Shown: piece by piece, positions 53,918-64,000 of the stretch
Position numbering within the stretch: the first letter of the stretch is position 1
How the letters are laid out: every line of letters begins with the position of its first letter
Translations under genes and position numbers: made by a program
DNA from: Pollenia angustigena
Taxonomy: Eukaryota > Arthropoda > Insecta > Diptera > Polleniidae
Length of the DNA stretch: 64,000 nucleotides
NCBI GenBank assembly: GCA_930367215.1
Contig: OV884059.1
Span: forward strand, 249,301,803 to 249,365,802
Direction of reading: 5' to 3'
The notes under the pieces: model-generated
The model's database searches: none
What the model was told of the DNA's origin: nothing
Seen by the model: only the letters and a program-made list of their open reading frames with translations

Positions 53918-55707
53918 TTATTTAATTTATTAAATTTCAGTAACCTAGCCTATTGACTACGTCAAGCTTTCCGATACAGTGGAAGGTAGCGAAAGTTATA
54001 CCTATTGGAAAAAAGGGGAGTGATGATTTTAGGCCGATATCTATTTTGCCAATTTTGTCAAAAATGGTGGAGCATATTATTAAGATCCAGCTTGTCAAGC
54101 ATATTGATGATAGGCAGTTGTTACATGACTGTCAGTCTGGATTTAGATGTAATAGAAGTACTACTTCTTTACTTCTGGGTTTAACGGACAGCATTAGGAA
54201 GAATGTTTCTAATGGTGGAGTTTGTGTTGTATTGTCGCTGGATTTGGCTAAGGCCATTGATAGAGTAAACCATTCGATTTTGGTAAGAAAGCTGCACGAT
54301 TATTAGGGATTTTCTGTATCGGCTTGTAAGCTTATTTTTTCTTATTTATCGCAAAGAAGGCAGTATGTATTTAGAAGTGGTCGTGCTTCAGGTTTGCTAT
54401 CGGTTTAAAGTGGTGTCCCACAGGGTTCTGTTCTTGGTCCTCTTCTGTTTATCATGCTTGTTAATGATCTTTTTGGGAACATAGCTAATAGAATGTGTAT
54501 TCCATTTGCATTTGCAGACGATGTGCAGCTGTTGTTCAGTGGTACTGCGGAGTTTTCAGATGTTTTGCAGAACATGATTGATTATACTGTTGGGTTATTG
54601 GTTGATTGGATAGGTAATAACGACCTGTCTATTAATGCGAAAAAGTCTAAGGCAATGATGTTTGGTAAAAGTGATAGGGTTGTTTTTTCTATTACATTAG
54701 ATGGTCATTTGATTGAGTTTGTTGAGAAAATGGAATGCCTTGGGGTTATTGTTGATAAAAATTTGAGTTTTGAAAGCCATGTGAATACTATAGTTTCTAG
54801 GGTTAACTTTTCTTTGCGTAAGTTGTATAGTTTGGATTTAATGTTGCCTTTTTTTGTTAAATGGCGTATTGTTCATAGCCTTATTATGCCATTATTTCTT
54901 TATGCCTTGGAAGTGTACTCGGGAACGTGGGGATATGTTTTGAAAAGGATAAGGCTGGTGTTCAATAGGGTAATAAGATATTTGTTTTCTCTTAGATTAT
55001 GTCGGCATGTTTCTTCGTATGTTGTACGATTTCTTGGTTTTTCATTTGAGGATTTAGTTAAATTTAGGACGTTATTGCATTTTTACAAGTCATATAAGTT
55101 GCTGACGCCTAAATATTTGGTTGATTTGTTTGAATTTGGTAGATCTAACAGAAATAAGCAGTTGGTAATACCAAGATTAACTTCAGTTTTGGAGCGTTCA
55201 TTTTGTGTAAGAGTGGCTCGGTTATATAATAAGTTGCCAGGCTCTTTGAGGGTATTTAATGTCCCCCCTGATGTTTTTAAGGTTAAACTCTATCGTGAGT
55301 TATCTGCATTGTCTGTTTAAAGTAAATGCTGTTCCTATCTGATTAATGGAACCCGTTAGTAAGATCCCTAAGGTATACATAGTAGGACTTTTGTCTGACA
55401 TTTTAATTAATAGCCTTATGTATTTTAGATTTTTTTGGAATTGCTGGGTTTTGCTTTTAATTTTTGTGCAATTTGATTGACCTTTTAATTAAGAATTTAT
55501 TATTAAATGTTATTTCTATTATTTAAAATTTTTTTTTTTTTTTTACTATAATTTATAATTTATTTTTTTGTTGTATGTACTATGTACCAATTTGATTTTA
55601 AATTTTTTAATTTCTTTAAAATTGGTTTTCTATTATTAAGTAGAATTTTGTAAGCCGATTATGGCCAATAGGCTAGGTTACTGAAATTTAATAAATCAAA
55701 TAAATTA
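53918..55707 (+). pseudogene. LINE-E reverse transcriptase, unit B
   Basis: As the unit A copy, but with the extra T near 54080 that keeps the frame open through KMVEHIIKIQLVKHIDDRQL. It has its own stop (TAG after KLHDY, near 54304) and the TAA before SGVPQGSVLG that all copies share. The 288-codon C-terminal frame is 54454-55320 (MLVNDLFG; FADD). Bounded by the same inverted repeats as in unit A. Confidence 0.85.
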
Positions 55708-55748
55708 TATCTTTATATTTATTTTATTTTTTTTTATTTTTTTTTATT

Positions 55749-56579
55749 TTATTTAATTACCGGTGAAGCAGGGGATCCCATAGGCATGCCTTTTGTCTGT
55801 TCAAATACCTTGTCATCATATTTGAAGTACCTGGACTCTTTAATGCAAAACGAAACGAGTTCCATAAATACATTTTTCGGTATTTGGGTGTATTCTTTAA
55901 GTTTTTCCCATTTTTCTCCAATAATTTTCATTGCTAAATTAACGGGAACACTTGGAAAAAGAGATAAGACGTCAAATGAAATCATTACTTCATCTTTATT
56001 GATGTATGTATTGTTAATTAGTTCTTTAAATTCCGTTGAATTTTTAACGTTATACCTCGACTCTTTTGTTAAGTGTTTTAAAATTTCTGTTATGTATTTA
56101 CATACGTTGTAAGAAGAGGAGTTTACAGAGGAACAAATCGGTCTTAAAGGAACTCCTTCTTTGTGGATCTTTGGTAGTCCGTATAACCTTGGTGCAATAG
56201 CTACTCTTGTAATTAATTTATTCTTTTCAGTTTGGTTGATAAGATTCAAATTAAAAAGTTTGTCTATTAAAGTATTGTTCTTATTTTGTAAAATAGATGT
56301 GGGATCTTTTTTCATTCTCCTGTACGTGCACATATCTCCTAATATGGTTTTCATTTTCAAATCGTAGTCCTTTTTATTTAGTGCAACCGTTTTGTTTCCT
56401 TTATCCGCAGTCAATATTAATATATCTTTATTTTGGTCCAAATATTTTTCTGTATGTCCCACTGTGTTTAAAATAAATGTATCTCTTAAGTTTAACTTTG
56501 TCTTGCTTAAGTGGTCATCTATTAACGATACTAGCTTGGATCTTGAAATCTCTTGTTGTTCTTTATTTTTTCTTCCCAT
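55749..56579 (-). pseudogene. Penelope-C reverse transcriptase N-part, unit B
   Basis: Same 276-codon frame as at 49171-50001 with three visible replacements (LRDT for LRDK, VPLRP for VPSRP, FDVLS for FDVVS). It ends before the YVDD block. VPLRP and FDVLS look closer to the usual Penelope consensus, so unit A may carry the changed residues. Confidence 0.8.
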
Positions 56580-57674
56580 GCTTCTGCCTTTGACAGCCTG
56601 ACTAATTCTTAAACATTTATACGTTGATCTTTGTAGTAGTTGTATTTCTCAGTGGTTTTGTCGCTTAAGTAGTTCTTCCATCTCATATTCTTTTCATTTA
56701 CTTCCTCTTAAAGAGCATGGTTCCACCATCTTGTAGCTTTTACATGACGTCCACCACATTTTGCTTCACCGCAAACTTCTTTCGCAGAATCAATGAATTT
56801 CATGTAGAATCAAATTGGTTGGAGTGTGATATAACAATGTGAAGACAACATATGCATTTATTTAAGAATAATTCCAAACACTTACCCCTGTAACACATGT
56901 TTCACTTATTTTGTATCTCCTTTGTTAACAGAAGCATCACCAGAATGGCCCAATATGGTTTTCGTCATCATTCTACTTTGAAAACTTGATGTACTATTGA
57001 ACTAAATAATTTTAATTAAAAGAATACGGGAATTGTCTTCTCTTTATAACATATTTTAAACATGAAAATAAAAAATGTACATACAGTATGTATGTATGTT
57101 AATTTAACAAGAAAGACTTTTGATTTTAATATCTCTTTTATATCTTTATATTTATTTTATATTTTTATGTTTTTATGGATTCAATATTGAACAATTTTAT
57201 TTTAACAGTGACTAATATTAAATAAACGTGATTTAAGATTATTTTAATATTTTTTATTTAAAATTTTTATGAAATAATGATAAATTTTAATAAAGGGCAT
57301 ACTTTTGCAGAAATTATTTTATCAATGATTTTTTCTGTGTGAAGGAGCTTGCAATCGAGACTAAGGACAAAATTTCTTCCAATAAGCCAATGTTTTTGTT
57401 TTCTTCTTTAAAAATACACTGCGCGCCATCAGGTTAGCGCCTACAATTTCATTTCAGATTTTTTTAAAGATTAGAAAGCGTATCGACACCAAATTTTTGC
57501 TGATAAAGTGCTCTATTGTTATCAATAACTTTCTGTGAACGCGAAAGTTTAAGATACCAAGGACTTAAAGCTGTCAATAAGCGAAATATTGAAAAAATCG
57601 GAAAAAGTCGTAAAGTTACAACGGCATTCTTGCACAATAAGTGGGAAAACGGCAAAAAATATAAAAAAGTAATA
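56580..57674. other. unit B: LINE-D scrap, MITE-related block, unassigned DNA
   Basis: Equivalent of 50002-51096: LINE-D scrap to 56808 (minus), MITE-related block to about 57140, then AT-rich unassigned DNA with the minus-strand QQKFGVDTL stretch. Confidence 0.7.
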
Positions 57675-57952
57675 CACTGAAAAAATTTTCTTCACAGATC
57701 CAATGAAATTTACATTAAAATTCAACCTATGTAACCTTTCATTGGATTAATGAAGGATTAATAAAATCAATGACAAAATTTTCATTTTTTTATGAATCCT
57801 CATTGAAAAAATGGATAAAATAAACGTTTGTCATTAAACTAATGCAAAATTTTCATTGATTTTATGAAACATTTCATTAATCCAATGATAAGTTACATAG
57901 GTTGAATTTTAATGTAAATTTCATTGGATCTGTGAAGAAATTTTTTTCAGTG
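57675..57952. mobile_element. 278-bp palindromic MITE (unit B)
   Basis: Copy of 51097-51374 through the segmental duplication; the TA flanks are preserved (57673-57674). Confidence 0.85.
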
Positions 57953-57957
57953 TAATA

Positions 57958-58567
57958 GGGCTCTCTCACACGCTAGTGCAATGATGAGAGCAGTTTTGAA
58001 CTCTAATACTCAGGGCTTATCTACTATTCAAAGATTGATTTAAAAATTGGATTTTGAGTGGGCGGGGCACCTCCAATTCAAAGACAATATTCATAATATA
58101 TCTGGAGAACAAATAGGCCTAAAGTTTCCAAATTTGGTGCCAATATCTTGGTAATCAATACATAAATCATAAATCATACAAACACAGTATAGATTTCAGT
58201 ATATTTAGAGAGCGACAATAGCGGAAGTTTTTTAATCTGGTATAAATAGCTTGGTTATTTATACGAAACATCAGTAATAAAGTGGGCGTAATTAGATAAA
58301 TGGGTGTGTAACAAAACAACGCTATATATCCGAAGAACCGTAATTGTAAAACAACCAAAATTTGGTACAAATAGAACGGTTACCAATACATTTTATCTGT
58401 AAAAAAAGGGCAGGATTGGAGAAGTGGGCGTGCTATAACTATACAAATTTAAAAAAGATGTATTGTATGTATGTTTGATTGTAGGAGCTAGTCTCCGTAG
58501 CCCCTGAATCGATCTTTATGAAACTTTTGTAATGTATTACTGATAACCTAGGAGGTTCTACAAGCTA
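57958..58567. repeat. gtgggcg-type array (unit B)
   Basis: Copy of 51380-51989 with a few substitutions (cagggctta for cagagctta). Confidence 0.55.
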
Positions 58568-59711
58568 CATACACGCAGATAAAAAATATGGTTGGGCATG
58601 GTTACGGCAACAACACTATGTTTAATGTAACAATATATTGTTGTCGTACACAAATAATTGTTATTTTTATTTAATATCAACAATATTAAAGTTACTGTAA
58701 ACATATCAATGTTTATCGCAATTATGAATTTGAGTATTGTTGACCGAAAAATAATTATTTTTCTAAGAACTTTATTATGATAACTTTTTAAACATATTAT
58801 ATTTCTCACAACCATATCATGATATGATAACTTTCTATACATTTATCATATTATGTTAGCGCCATTTGTAAAATAATTTTGAAGAACTTGTGTCGTTTTT
58901 TTTTTATTGTGAGCGGTTAAACAATTAAAAGATAAAATTCCATTAAAAAATAAGTTTAAAGAAATTAAAAAAATAAAGTTCATTCAAGTATTAGTGATGT
59001 AATAGTGCAAATGCAAAATATCATAGTTTTTTTGTAAAATCCAACAACAAAACACACAGAGATTTCGTTATATTTTATAAAAGTGCTACGATATTACTGT
59101 GGTTTTCATGGGCAACCGCGTATGTCTTAAAAAAAATTGTTCTAGGTATTGCACATTTTAAACTTTGTCATTACGTTAAAAATCGGAATTGAACCATCTT
59201 TTTTCAAAAAAATGTAAAGAGCGTTCAAAATTAGGCAATATGGCATCAACATCTTAAAATCGAAAAAATGGACACACGCGGTTGCCCATGAAAACCACAG
59301 ATTTTTCATTTGCTCTTTTGCAAGCCTTATATTGAACTCCGCTATTTGATTAACATTAAGAAAAATTGTAAAAAACCACAAAATAAAAAATCGATTCAAA
59401 AATATTTAAATTTATTTTGTATTTTTATGACAGCTATGAAAGGTGCTGTATCATAATATGATTGCTTCATAATTTATTATGATTACCATAATGATAATAT
59501 GATTACTTCTTAGCTTATTATGATTAACATGACAATAATTTGATTACTTCTTAACTTAGTATGATTAACAGAATAATAATATGATTAAGGGAAAAATATA
59601 ATGATGTAATAATATGATTCAATAATAATCTTAATATGGTGACTACAATCATCATAATATGTTGTTCTTAGAATATGTTTACCACAACCATGTTTTTTCT
59701 TTGCGTGTATG
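58568..59711. mobile_element. composite MITE with nested hairpin and minisatellite (unit B)
   Basis: Copy of 51990-53133, including the hairpin element at 59097-59300 and the minisatellite from about 59443. Small differences (accataatg for accatgatg). Confidence 0.7.
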
Positions 59712-59713
59712 TA

Positions 59714-59982
59714 GTTTTTTTAAATACTAATTGTGCGGGGCACAAAGACAATATAGATAAATTTTCCAAAATTGGTGCACATAGATGTGTAAGTGAAGAA
59801 TAATAAAAACAAGATTACGCATTGCAAAACGCAAAATCAGTCAAAACGTAGACGGGATGAGATAAGTTGGCGTGGCACAAAATAGACTTCTGTATATCTG
59901 AAGAACTGTGAGTGCTAAACTGTCCTGTTAAGTCCCTGCGCTGCCCGGGTCAAGCCATTGTAGGCTTTAATATATATGCATA
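59714..59982. repeat. array continuation (unit B)
   Basis: Copy of 53136-53404, ending at the TA before the complete foldback element. Confidence 0.5.
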
Positions 59983-60768
59983 CACTTATAAAATTATTAC
60001 AGTAACTGATTGTGGGTTATTAAATTCGTTTTCCGTACTGTTAAATTTGAATAAAAATATAGTTATTTTACGAATAATTTTAATTTTTAACATTTCTGTT
60101 TGTTATTCATAAAACAAACTACCAAAAAATAATGTTTTTCTGTATTTATTTTTTTATGTAGATTGATTTTTGTCGGTTAAAATGTATTTTTTAAAAGTAA
60201 AAACTATCTAATTTTAAGGAATATGCTGTTTAATAAATAAAAAATTTAAAAATTACTGTAAAAATCATTTGTTTTAAATGAAATGTAAATGATCCGTTTT
60301 TTAAATGAATTTTAATTTGTTTAAAATGAATTTTCGTTTGAATTTAACTACATAATATTTTGAGTGTATATAACAGATAACATACACTCAAAATATTATG
60401 TAGTTAAATTCAAACGAAAATTTATTTTAAACAATTTAAAATTCATTTAAAAAACGGATCATTTACATTTCATTTAAAACAAATGATTTTTTCATTAATT
60501 TCTAAATTTTTTATTTATTGAACATCATTTTCCTTAAAATTTAGTGATTTTTACTATTAAAAAATATATTTTAAACGACAAAAATCAAACTACATAACAA
60601 AATAAATACGATAAAACATTATTTTTTGGTAGTTTGTTTTTTGAATAACAAACATAAAATTTAAAAAATAAAATTTTTCGTAAAATAACTATATTTTTAT
60701 TAAATTTTAACAGTACGGAAAACGAATTTAATAACCCACAATCAGTTACTGTAATAATTTTATGAGTG
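59983..60768. mobile_element. complete foldback MITE, about 390-bp arms, TA duplication
   Basis: Ends cacttataaaattattacag (59983) and ctgtaataattttatgagtg (60768), flanked by TA (59981-59982, 60769-60770). The arms stay complementary through gtgggttattaaattcg, caaactaccaaaaaata and gatccgttttttaaatg to a central palindrome with ataacagataac as loop (near 60372). The terminus is related to that of the CACTCACAATATTATTACAG MITE. No coding sequence. Confidence 0.85.
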
Positions 60769-60770
60769 TA

Positions 60771-61370
60771 TGAGTAGGTGAGTTTCAAAACTCACCTAAA
60801 AAAAACATTATTTTTCGAAAAAATTATGTCGCCATCATTGCGTACAGTTGGGGAGGTAATATTTGAAAAAATTTAAATCAACCGATTGTTTTTATTAACT
60901 TCTAAAAGAACCTTAAAATTAAAAGTTGAGAAAAAGCCAGAAAAATTTAAATTTGGGCGCCTTAAAAATGATTTTTTTGGTATGTCGTAGTGGAACTTTT
61001 TCCTCATGCCAAAAGCTATCTAAAAATCGATGGCACAATATCCACAAATTTTTGTTCTTACAAATCGGCCTACCCTAATACCTAAGCTTAAGATATAAAT
61101 AAACCTATTTTGTTAAGCGCCTTCTGTTCCAATCCCGCTCACATTATGTCAGATGTTTTGTAATGATAACCAATATGATTTTACCTAATTTGGAAACTTT
61201 GGCGCTTGCAACTCTCCAGATGTACAGACATTTATAATGTCTTTGTACAGGAGACTCCACGTCTCCTTCTCCAATCCTACCGGTTTTTTAGACGGGCTAT
61301 GTATAGATAACCCTGCTATGTGTACCAAATTTGGGCAATTTTCTCCTATCGTTCTTTATATTATTATATA
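60771..61370. repeat. unassigned DNA and degenerate array
   Basis: Starts with a small hairpin (aggtgagtttcaaaactcacct near 60774), then AT-rich DNA. From about 61110 there are units with cccgctcacattatgtcag and aaatttgg boxes, resembling the arrays of 51.4-53.4 kb in reverse. No gene. Confidence 0.4.
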
Positions 61371-62828
61371 CAGTTAGGGAAAAAAGTCTAAGTACACCCT
61401 TCAATTCTTGGAAATTTTGCCATAAGATTTGCCTTCCTTTCGCTTACTGACCACAATTGTTCTAGCAGAGATCGGTACCTCTTTTCTACCTTCCATTTTT
61501 ATGGTTAAAATTACAGATATTTTACTTCCTCCACTTGAATTTGTAAAATGAATTGAAGATAATGATTTTAAGATCAAATAAAATAAAAAATAACGGTTGT
61601 TTCTCCTACACTCACAATATTATTACAGTAACGGACTGTAGTTTATTTAGGAAATATTCCTTTCAGTCATTTTTAAATAAATAAACATTTAAAATTCCAA
61701 GCAAATTTATTTTTAACTGATTCTAACAGTTATTAAAAAAACTAAGTGCATATTAATACGGATTTTCAGTTGCAGTTAATATTGTCCGTTGATTGAGTTA
61801 AATTCTTCTTTATGTTAAATTAAACAAAAATGTAATTTAAAGCAACGAAAAGTTCATTTAATTTTTACTGTCAAAAATTCAACCGCGAATTCCGTAAAAA
61901 CAGATGAATATTCTACATATTACATATTCCGTAAAAACAAATAAATTTGCAGTTATTTTATAAAATTTTACTGTCAAAAATTCAACGCCATATTCAGTAA
62001 AAACAATTAAATATTCAGTTATTTTATATAATTTAACTACCACAAATTAATTTTTACTTATATTGTTTTGTGTAAGTAGTTCCCATTTTCTATTTTTTAA
62101 TATAATTTAGTTAAATACATCAAATTTTAAAAGTAAAATAATTGCGAAACCATATCGGTCATGCTGCTGTAAACAACGTGGTCAGTACAACAAAAGTAAA
62201 ACAAACGTGTGTAACAGGTTAAGTAAATAATAATATTCTCCCTCTATCGCTTATAAGAAAAACAAGCGGACAGGTGTCTATCTGGTATATTTTGAAATTC
62301 GGCTCTTTTGTGGAGTAAACGAAAATTACTGAATATTAATCAAATAACTGAATATTTAATTGTTTTTACTGAATATGGGGTCAATTTTTTGACAGTAAAA
62401 TTTTAAATAATAAGTGAATATATAATTGTTTTTACTGAATGTGGTGTGGAATTTTTGACAGTAAAATTTTACAAAATAACTGAATATTTATTTGATATTT
62501 CGGAATATGGTGTTGAATTTTTGACAGTAAAAATTAAATGAACTTTTTGTAAAAAATAAATGAAAAATAAGTAGACCGGTTTTTAATTGAATTTTCATTT
62601 ATTTTATATTACAATTTCAATTAATTTTACGTACAGAATATTGTGAGTGTATGTATGTAGACTTTTTTCCTGGCGATTTTTTATGTTTTTGTTACTATTG
62701 TTTATATAATAGCATATTGTTATTTACATATTTCTTTTATTAATAAAATTATTTAATAGTGGCTTGAATTTTAGCGTACCAATTTTTCTCATTATCTTTA
62801 CAACTATTTAGACTTTTTTCTTAAACTG
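61371..62828. mobile_element. Tc1/mariner-like remnant carrying MITE copy 2
   Basis: The left end cagttagggaaaaaagtcta (61371) and right end tagacttttttcttaaactg (62828) are imperfect inverted repeats flanked by TA (61369-61370, 62829-62830). Without the inserted MITE only about 415 bp remain and no transposase is visible. The GGAAAAAAGTCTAAGTA-type end and TA target suggest Tc1/mariner. Confidence 0.6.
61609..62649. mobile_element. subrepeat MITE, copy 2, inverted, TA duplication
   Basis: Reverse-complement relative of 40804-41842. The ends cactcacaatatt and aatattgtgagtg are flanked by TA (61607-61608 and 62650-62651). It contains the same ttactgtcaaaaattcaac / catattc(a/c)gtaaaaaca subrepeats in both halves and the core atgaccgatatgg (as complement). 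Confidence 0.8.
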
Positions 62829-63250
62829 TAAATATATCTATTTTGGGTCACTTCTACTTCCCTACGCCGCCCACATTTTGTCGGGTGTTGTGTATTAATA
62901 ACCTAGATGCTTGACCTAAATTTGGAAACTTTTGCTCTTGCCGTTCTCTAGATATTCATACATAAAAACAAATTAAAAAAATAACTACAGGATTTATGAG
63001 TAAAATTAGAGGCAATCGTGGATTTTTCTCATATCCCCGCCGTTTGTGGACCGATTATGCTGAACTTCAATAGCATTATTTTCTTTTAATTTAGGATTAT
63101 TATTTTTTTTTTATGCTGCACAAGCTTGGGAGTTTATACAGTAATGATCGCGGGTTGGTCTGCTAAAACTCCAGACTATATGTATATATTTACCTAGTCA
63201 CTATCATATCTGGGTTCTTCAGAAAACTCAATTCAACGGACAATTCAACT
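62829..63250. repeat. degenerate array remnant
   Basis: Contains acgccgcccacattttgtcg, aaatttggaaacttttgctc and ctctagatattcatac boxes, similar to the array near 61.1-61.4 kb. No coding signal. Confidence 0.45.
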
Positions 63251-63826
63251 TAGTATATATGGGCAGTTCCAGCGAAAAGTCTACCTTTTGTAACGTAACG
63301 CCAGAAGTAATTTAAATTGTTTCTCAAAAAATATTATATGTATAGTTTACTTTTTTATATTTTGGTGTAAAAGTAATAAAATGGATAACGGTTGAACAAC
63401 ATGGTCCTAAAATACAACCTCATTTGCATTCTGGCGTTATTGAAAAAGTAGACTTTTCGCTGAAAATATATGTATGATATGTACCTTTAAACGAGCAAAG
63501 ATTTTTAAATTTGATAGCTCAAAAAATAAATCTATATAAGTCCAAAGCTTACTAAAAAAGATTTTGTTCAAAACGTCTCGCTCAATTCGCCGTCTTATTC
63601 AGTTTTGTAATGCAAGTCAAAATCCACATCTGTTTTTTTTTAACGTCACGCCAGCGCATATTTTTGCTTATAGCTGCAAATCCTTAGCGTCGATTGCAGT
63701 ATTTTTTTTTTCTTCATTAATTTGCATATATAAAAACCCTTTTTACAAATTTGACATCTTCATTTAATTTTATGTAATTTGTCGTACAAATTTCACGTCA
63801 CGTTAAAATGGAAATGCCCATATATA
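63251..63826. mobile_element. candidate MITE with tatatatgggca ends
   Basis: tatatatgggcagttcca (near 63254) and the inverted tggaaatgcccatatata (ending near 63826) bound the region. A second inverted pair lies inside on the left: agcgaaaagtctacctttt / ttgaaaaagtagacttttcgct near 63272 and 63440. The ends and target duplication are not certain because TA repeats blur them. Confidence 0.45.
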
Positions 63827-63830
63827 ACAT

Positions 63831-63920
63831 ATCGCACTTGATCATAAAGAGGGTACCAACTCAAAATATATGACATCGCACTTGATCATAAAGAGGGTAT
63901 TAACTCAAAATAAAACATCA
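63831..63920. repeat. 44-bp tandem duplication
   Basis: atcgcacttgatcataaaga followed by gggta..aactcaaaata occurs at 63831 and again at 63875, with two changed bases. Nothing is recognisable from there to the window end. Confidence 0.8.
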
Positions 63921-64000
63921 TGCTATTTTGTATTCTTTTTTGCAACGAAACGGTTGGTTTAAAAATTCATGTTCATATGCCTTTAAATGTTAAATTAAAA

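Larger units (their letters stand above)
47160..60314. repeat. 6.58-kb segmental tandem duplication
   Basis: Unit A (about 47160-53736) and unit B (about 53737-60314) differ by only scattered substitutions and single-base indels (offset 6,577 before about 54080, then 6,578). Each unit contains LINE-E, Penelope-C, a LINE-D scrap, MITEs and degenerate arrays. The A/B junction joins the middle of a foldback MITE (aaatgaatttt) to the MITE-related block (actttgaaaacttg). Very recent by identity, or an assembly duplicate. Confidence 0.92.

Overview
This window looks like a gene-poor, repeat-packed piece of an insect nuclear genome, most likely a higher fly (Diptera). I infer that from the AT-rich sequence, the mix of element families (BEL/Pao, Penelope-like, several LINE clades, hAT, pogo, PIF/Harbinger, Foldback-like, Tc1-like), the BEL primer-binding site that matches my memory of the 3' end of fly tRNA-Tyr, and a 27.1-27.7 kb repeat familiar from calyptrate fly DNA. 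I found no host gene with an open reading frame. Every protein-like stretch is a transposable-element remnant, except one broken MADF-like fragment near 1.2 kb that could be either.

Layout. 0-6.3 kb: end of a hAT-type element, a Harbinger-type MITE (TAA duplication), a MADF relic, a hAT MITE with an exact 8-bp target duplication, and a Foldback-like element (9-bp duplication) that holds a tandem tRNA-like repeat interrupted by a pogo-like element. 6.6-10.7 kb: two tandem copies of a 2.03-kb unit with remnants of an uncharacterised protein family. 11.7-27 kb: one decayed plus-strand LINE split by a BEL/Pao retrotransposon (12.5-21.3 kb, itself split by a Harbinger derivative), by a Penelope terminal piece with a hammerhead-like motif, by a MITE, and by two head-to-head copies of the uncharacterised family (23.1-26.5 kb).

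27.8-32.8 kb: a minus-strand Penelope-like element (reverse transcriptase plus GIY-YIG endonuclease) cut by a LINE, a hAT element and a palindromic MITE, with a later 396-bp tandem duplication across the LINE/Penelope junction. 33-42.9 kb: a pogo relic with a transposase tail, hAT fragments, a 0.5-kb hairpin, a second array of the tRNA-like repeat, a hAT element with an 8-bp duplication, a subrepeat MITE and a LINE with a long open frame. 43.3-60.3 kb: LINE-D, LINE-E and Penelope fragments rearranged by two segmental tandem duplications (1,962 bp and about 6.58 kb). 60-64 kb: a large foldback MITE, degenerate arrays, and a Tc1-like element carrying an inverted second copy of the 40.8-kb MITE.

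Nothing here works as a set of cooperating genes. The value is in the nested insertion record: exact target-site duplications, an empty-site comparison, inherited stop codons and an inferable order of duplications. The density and nesting suit pericentromeric heterochromatin or a piRNA-cluster-like locus, which is inference only. The near-identical tandem copies also need checking as possible assembly duplicates.
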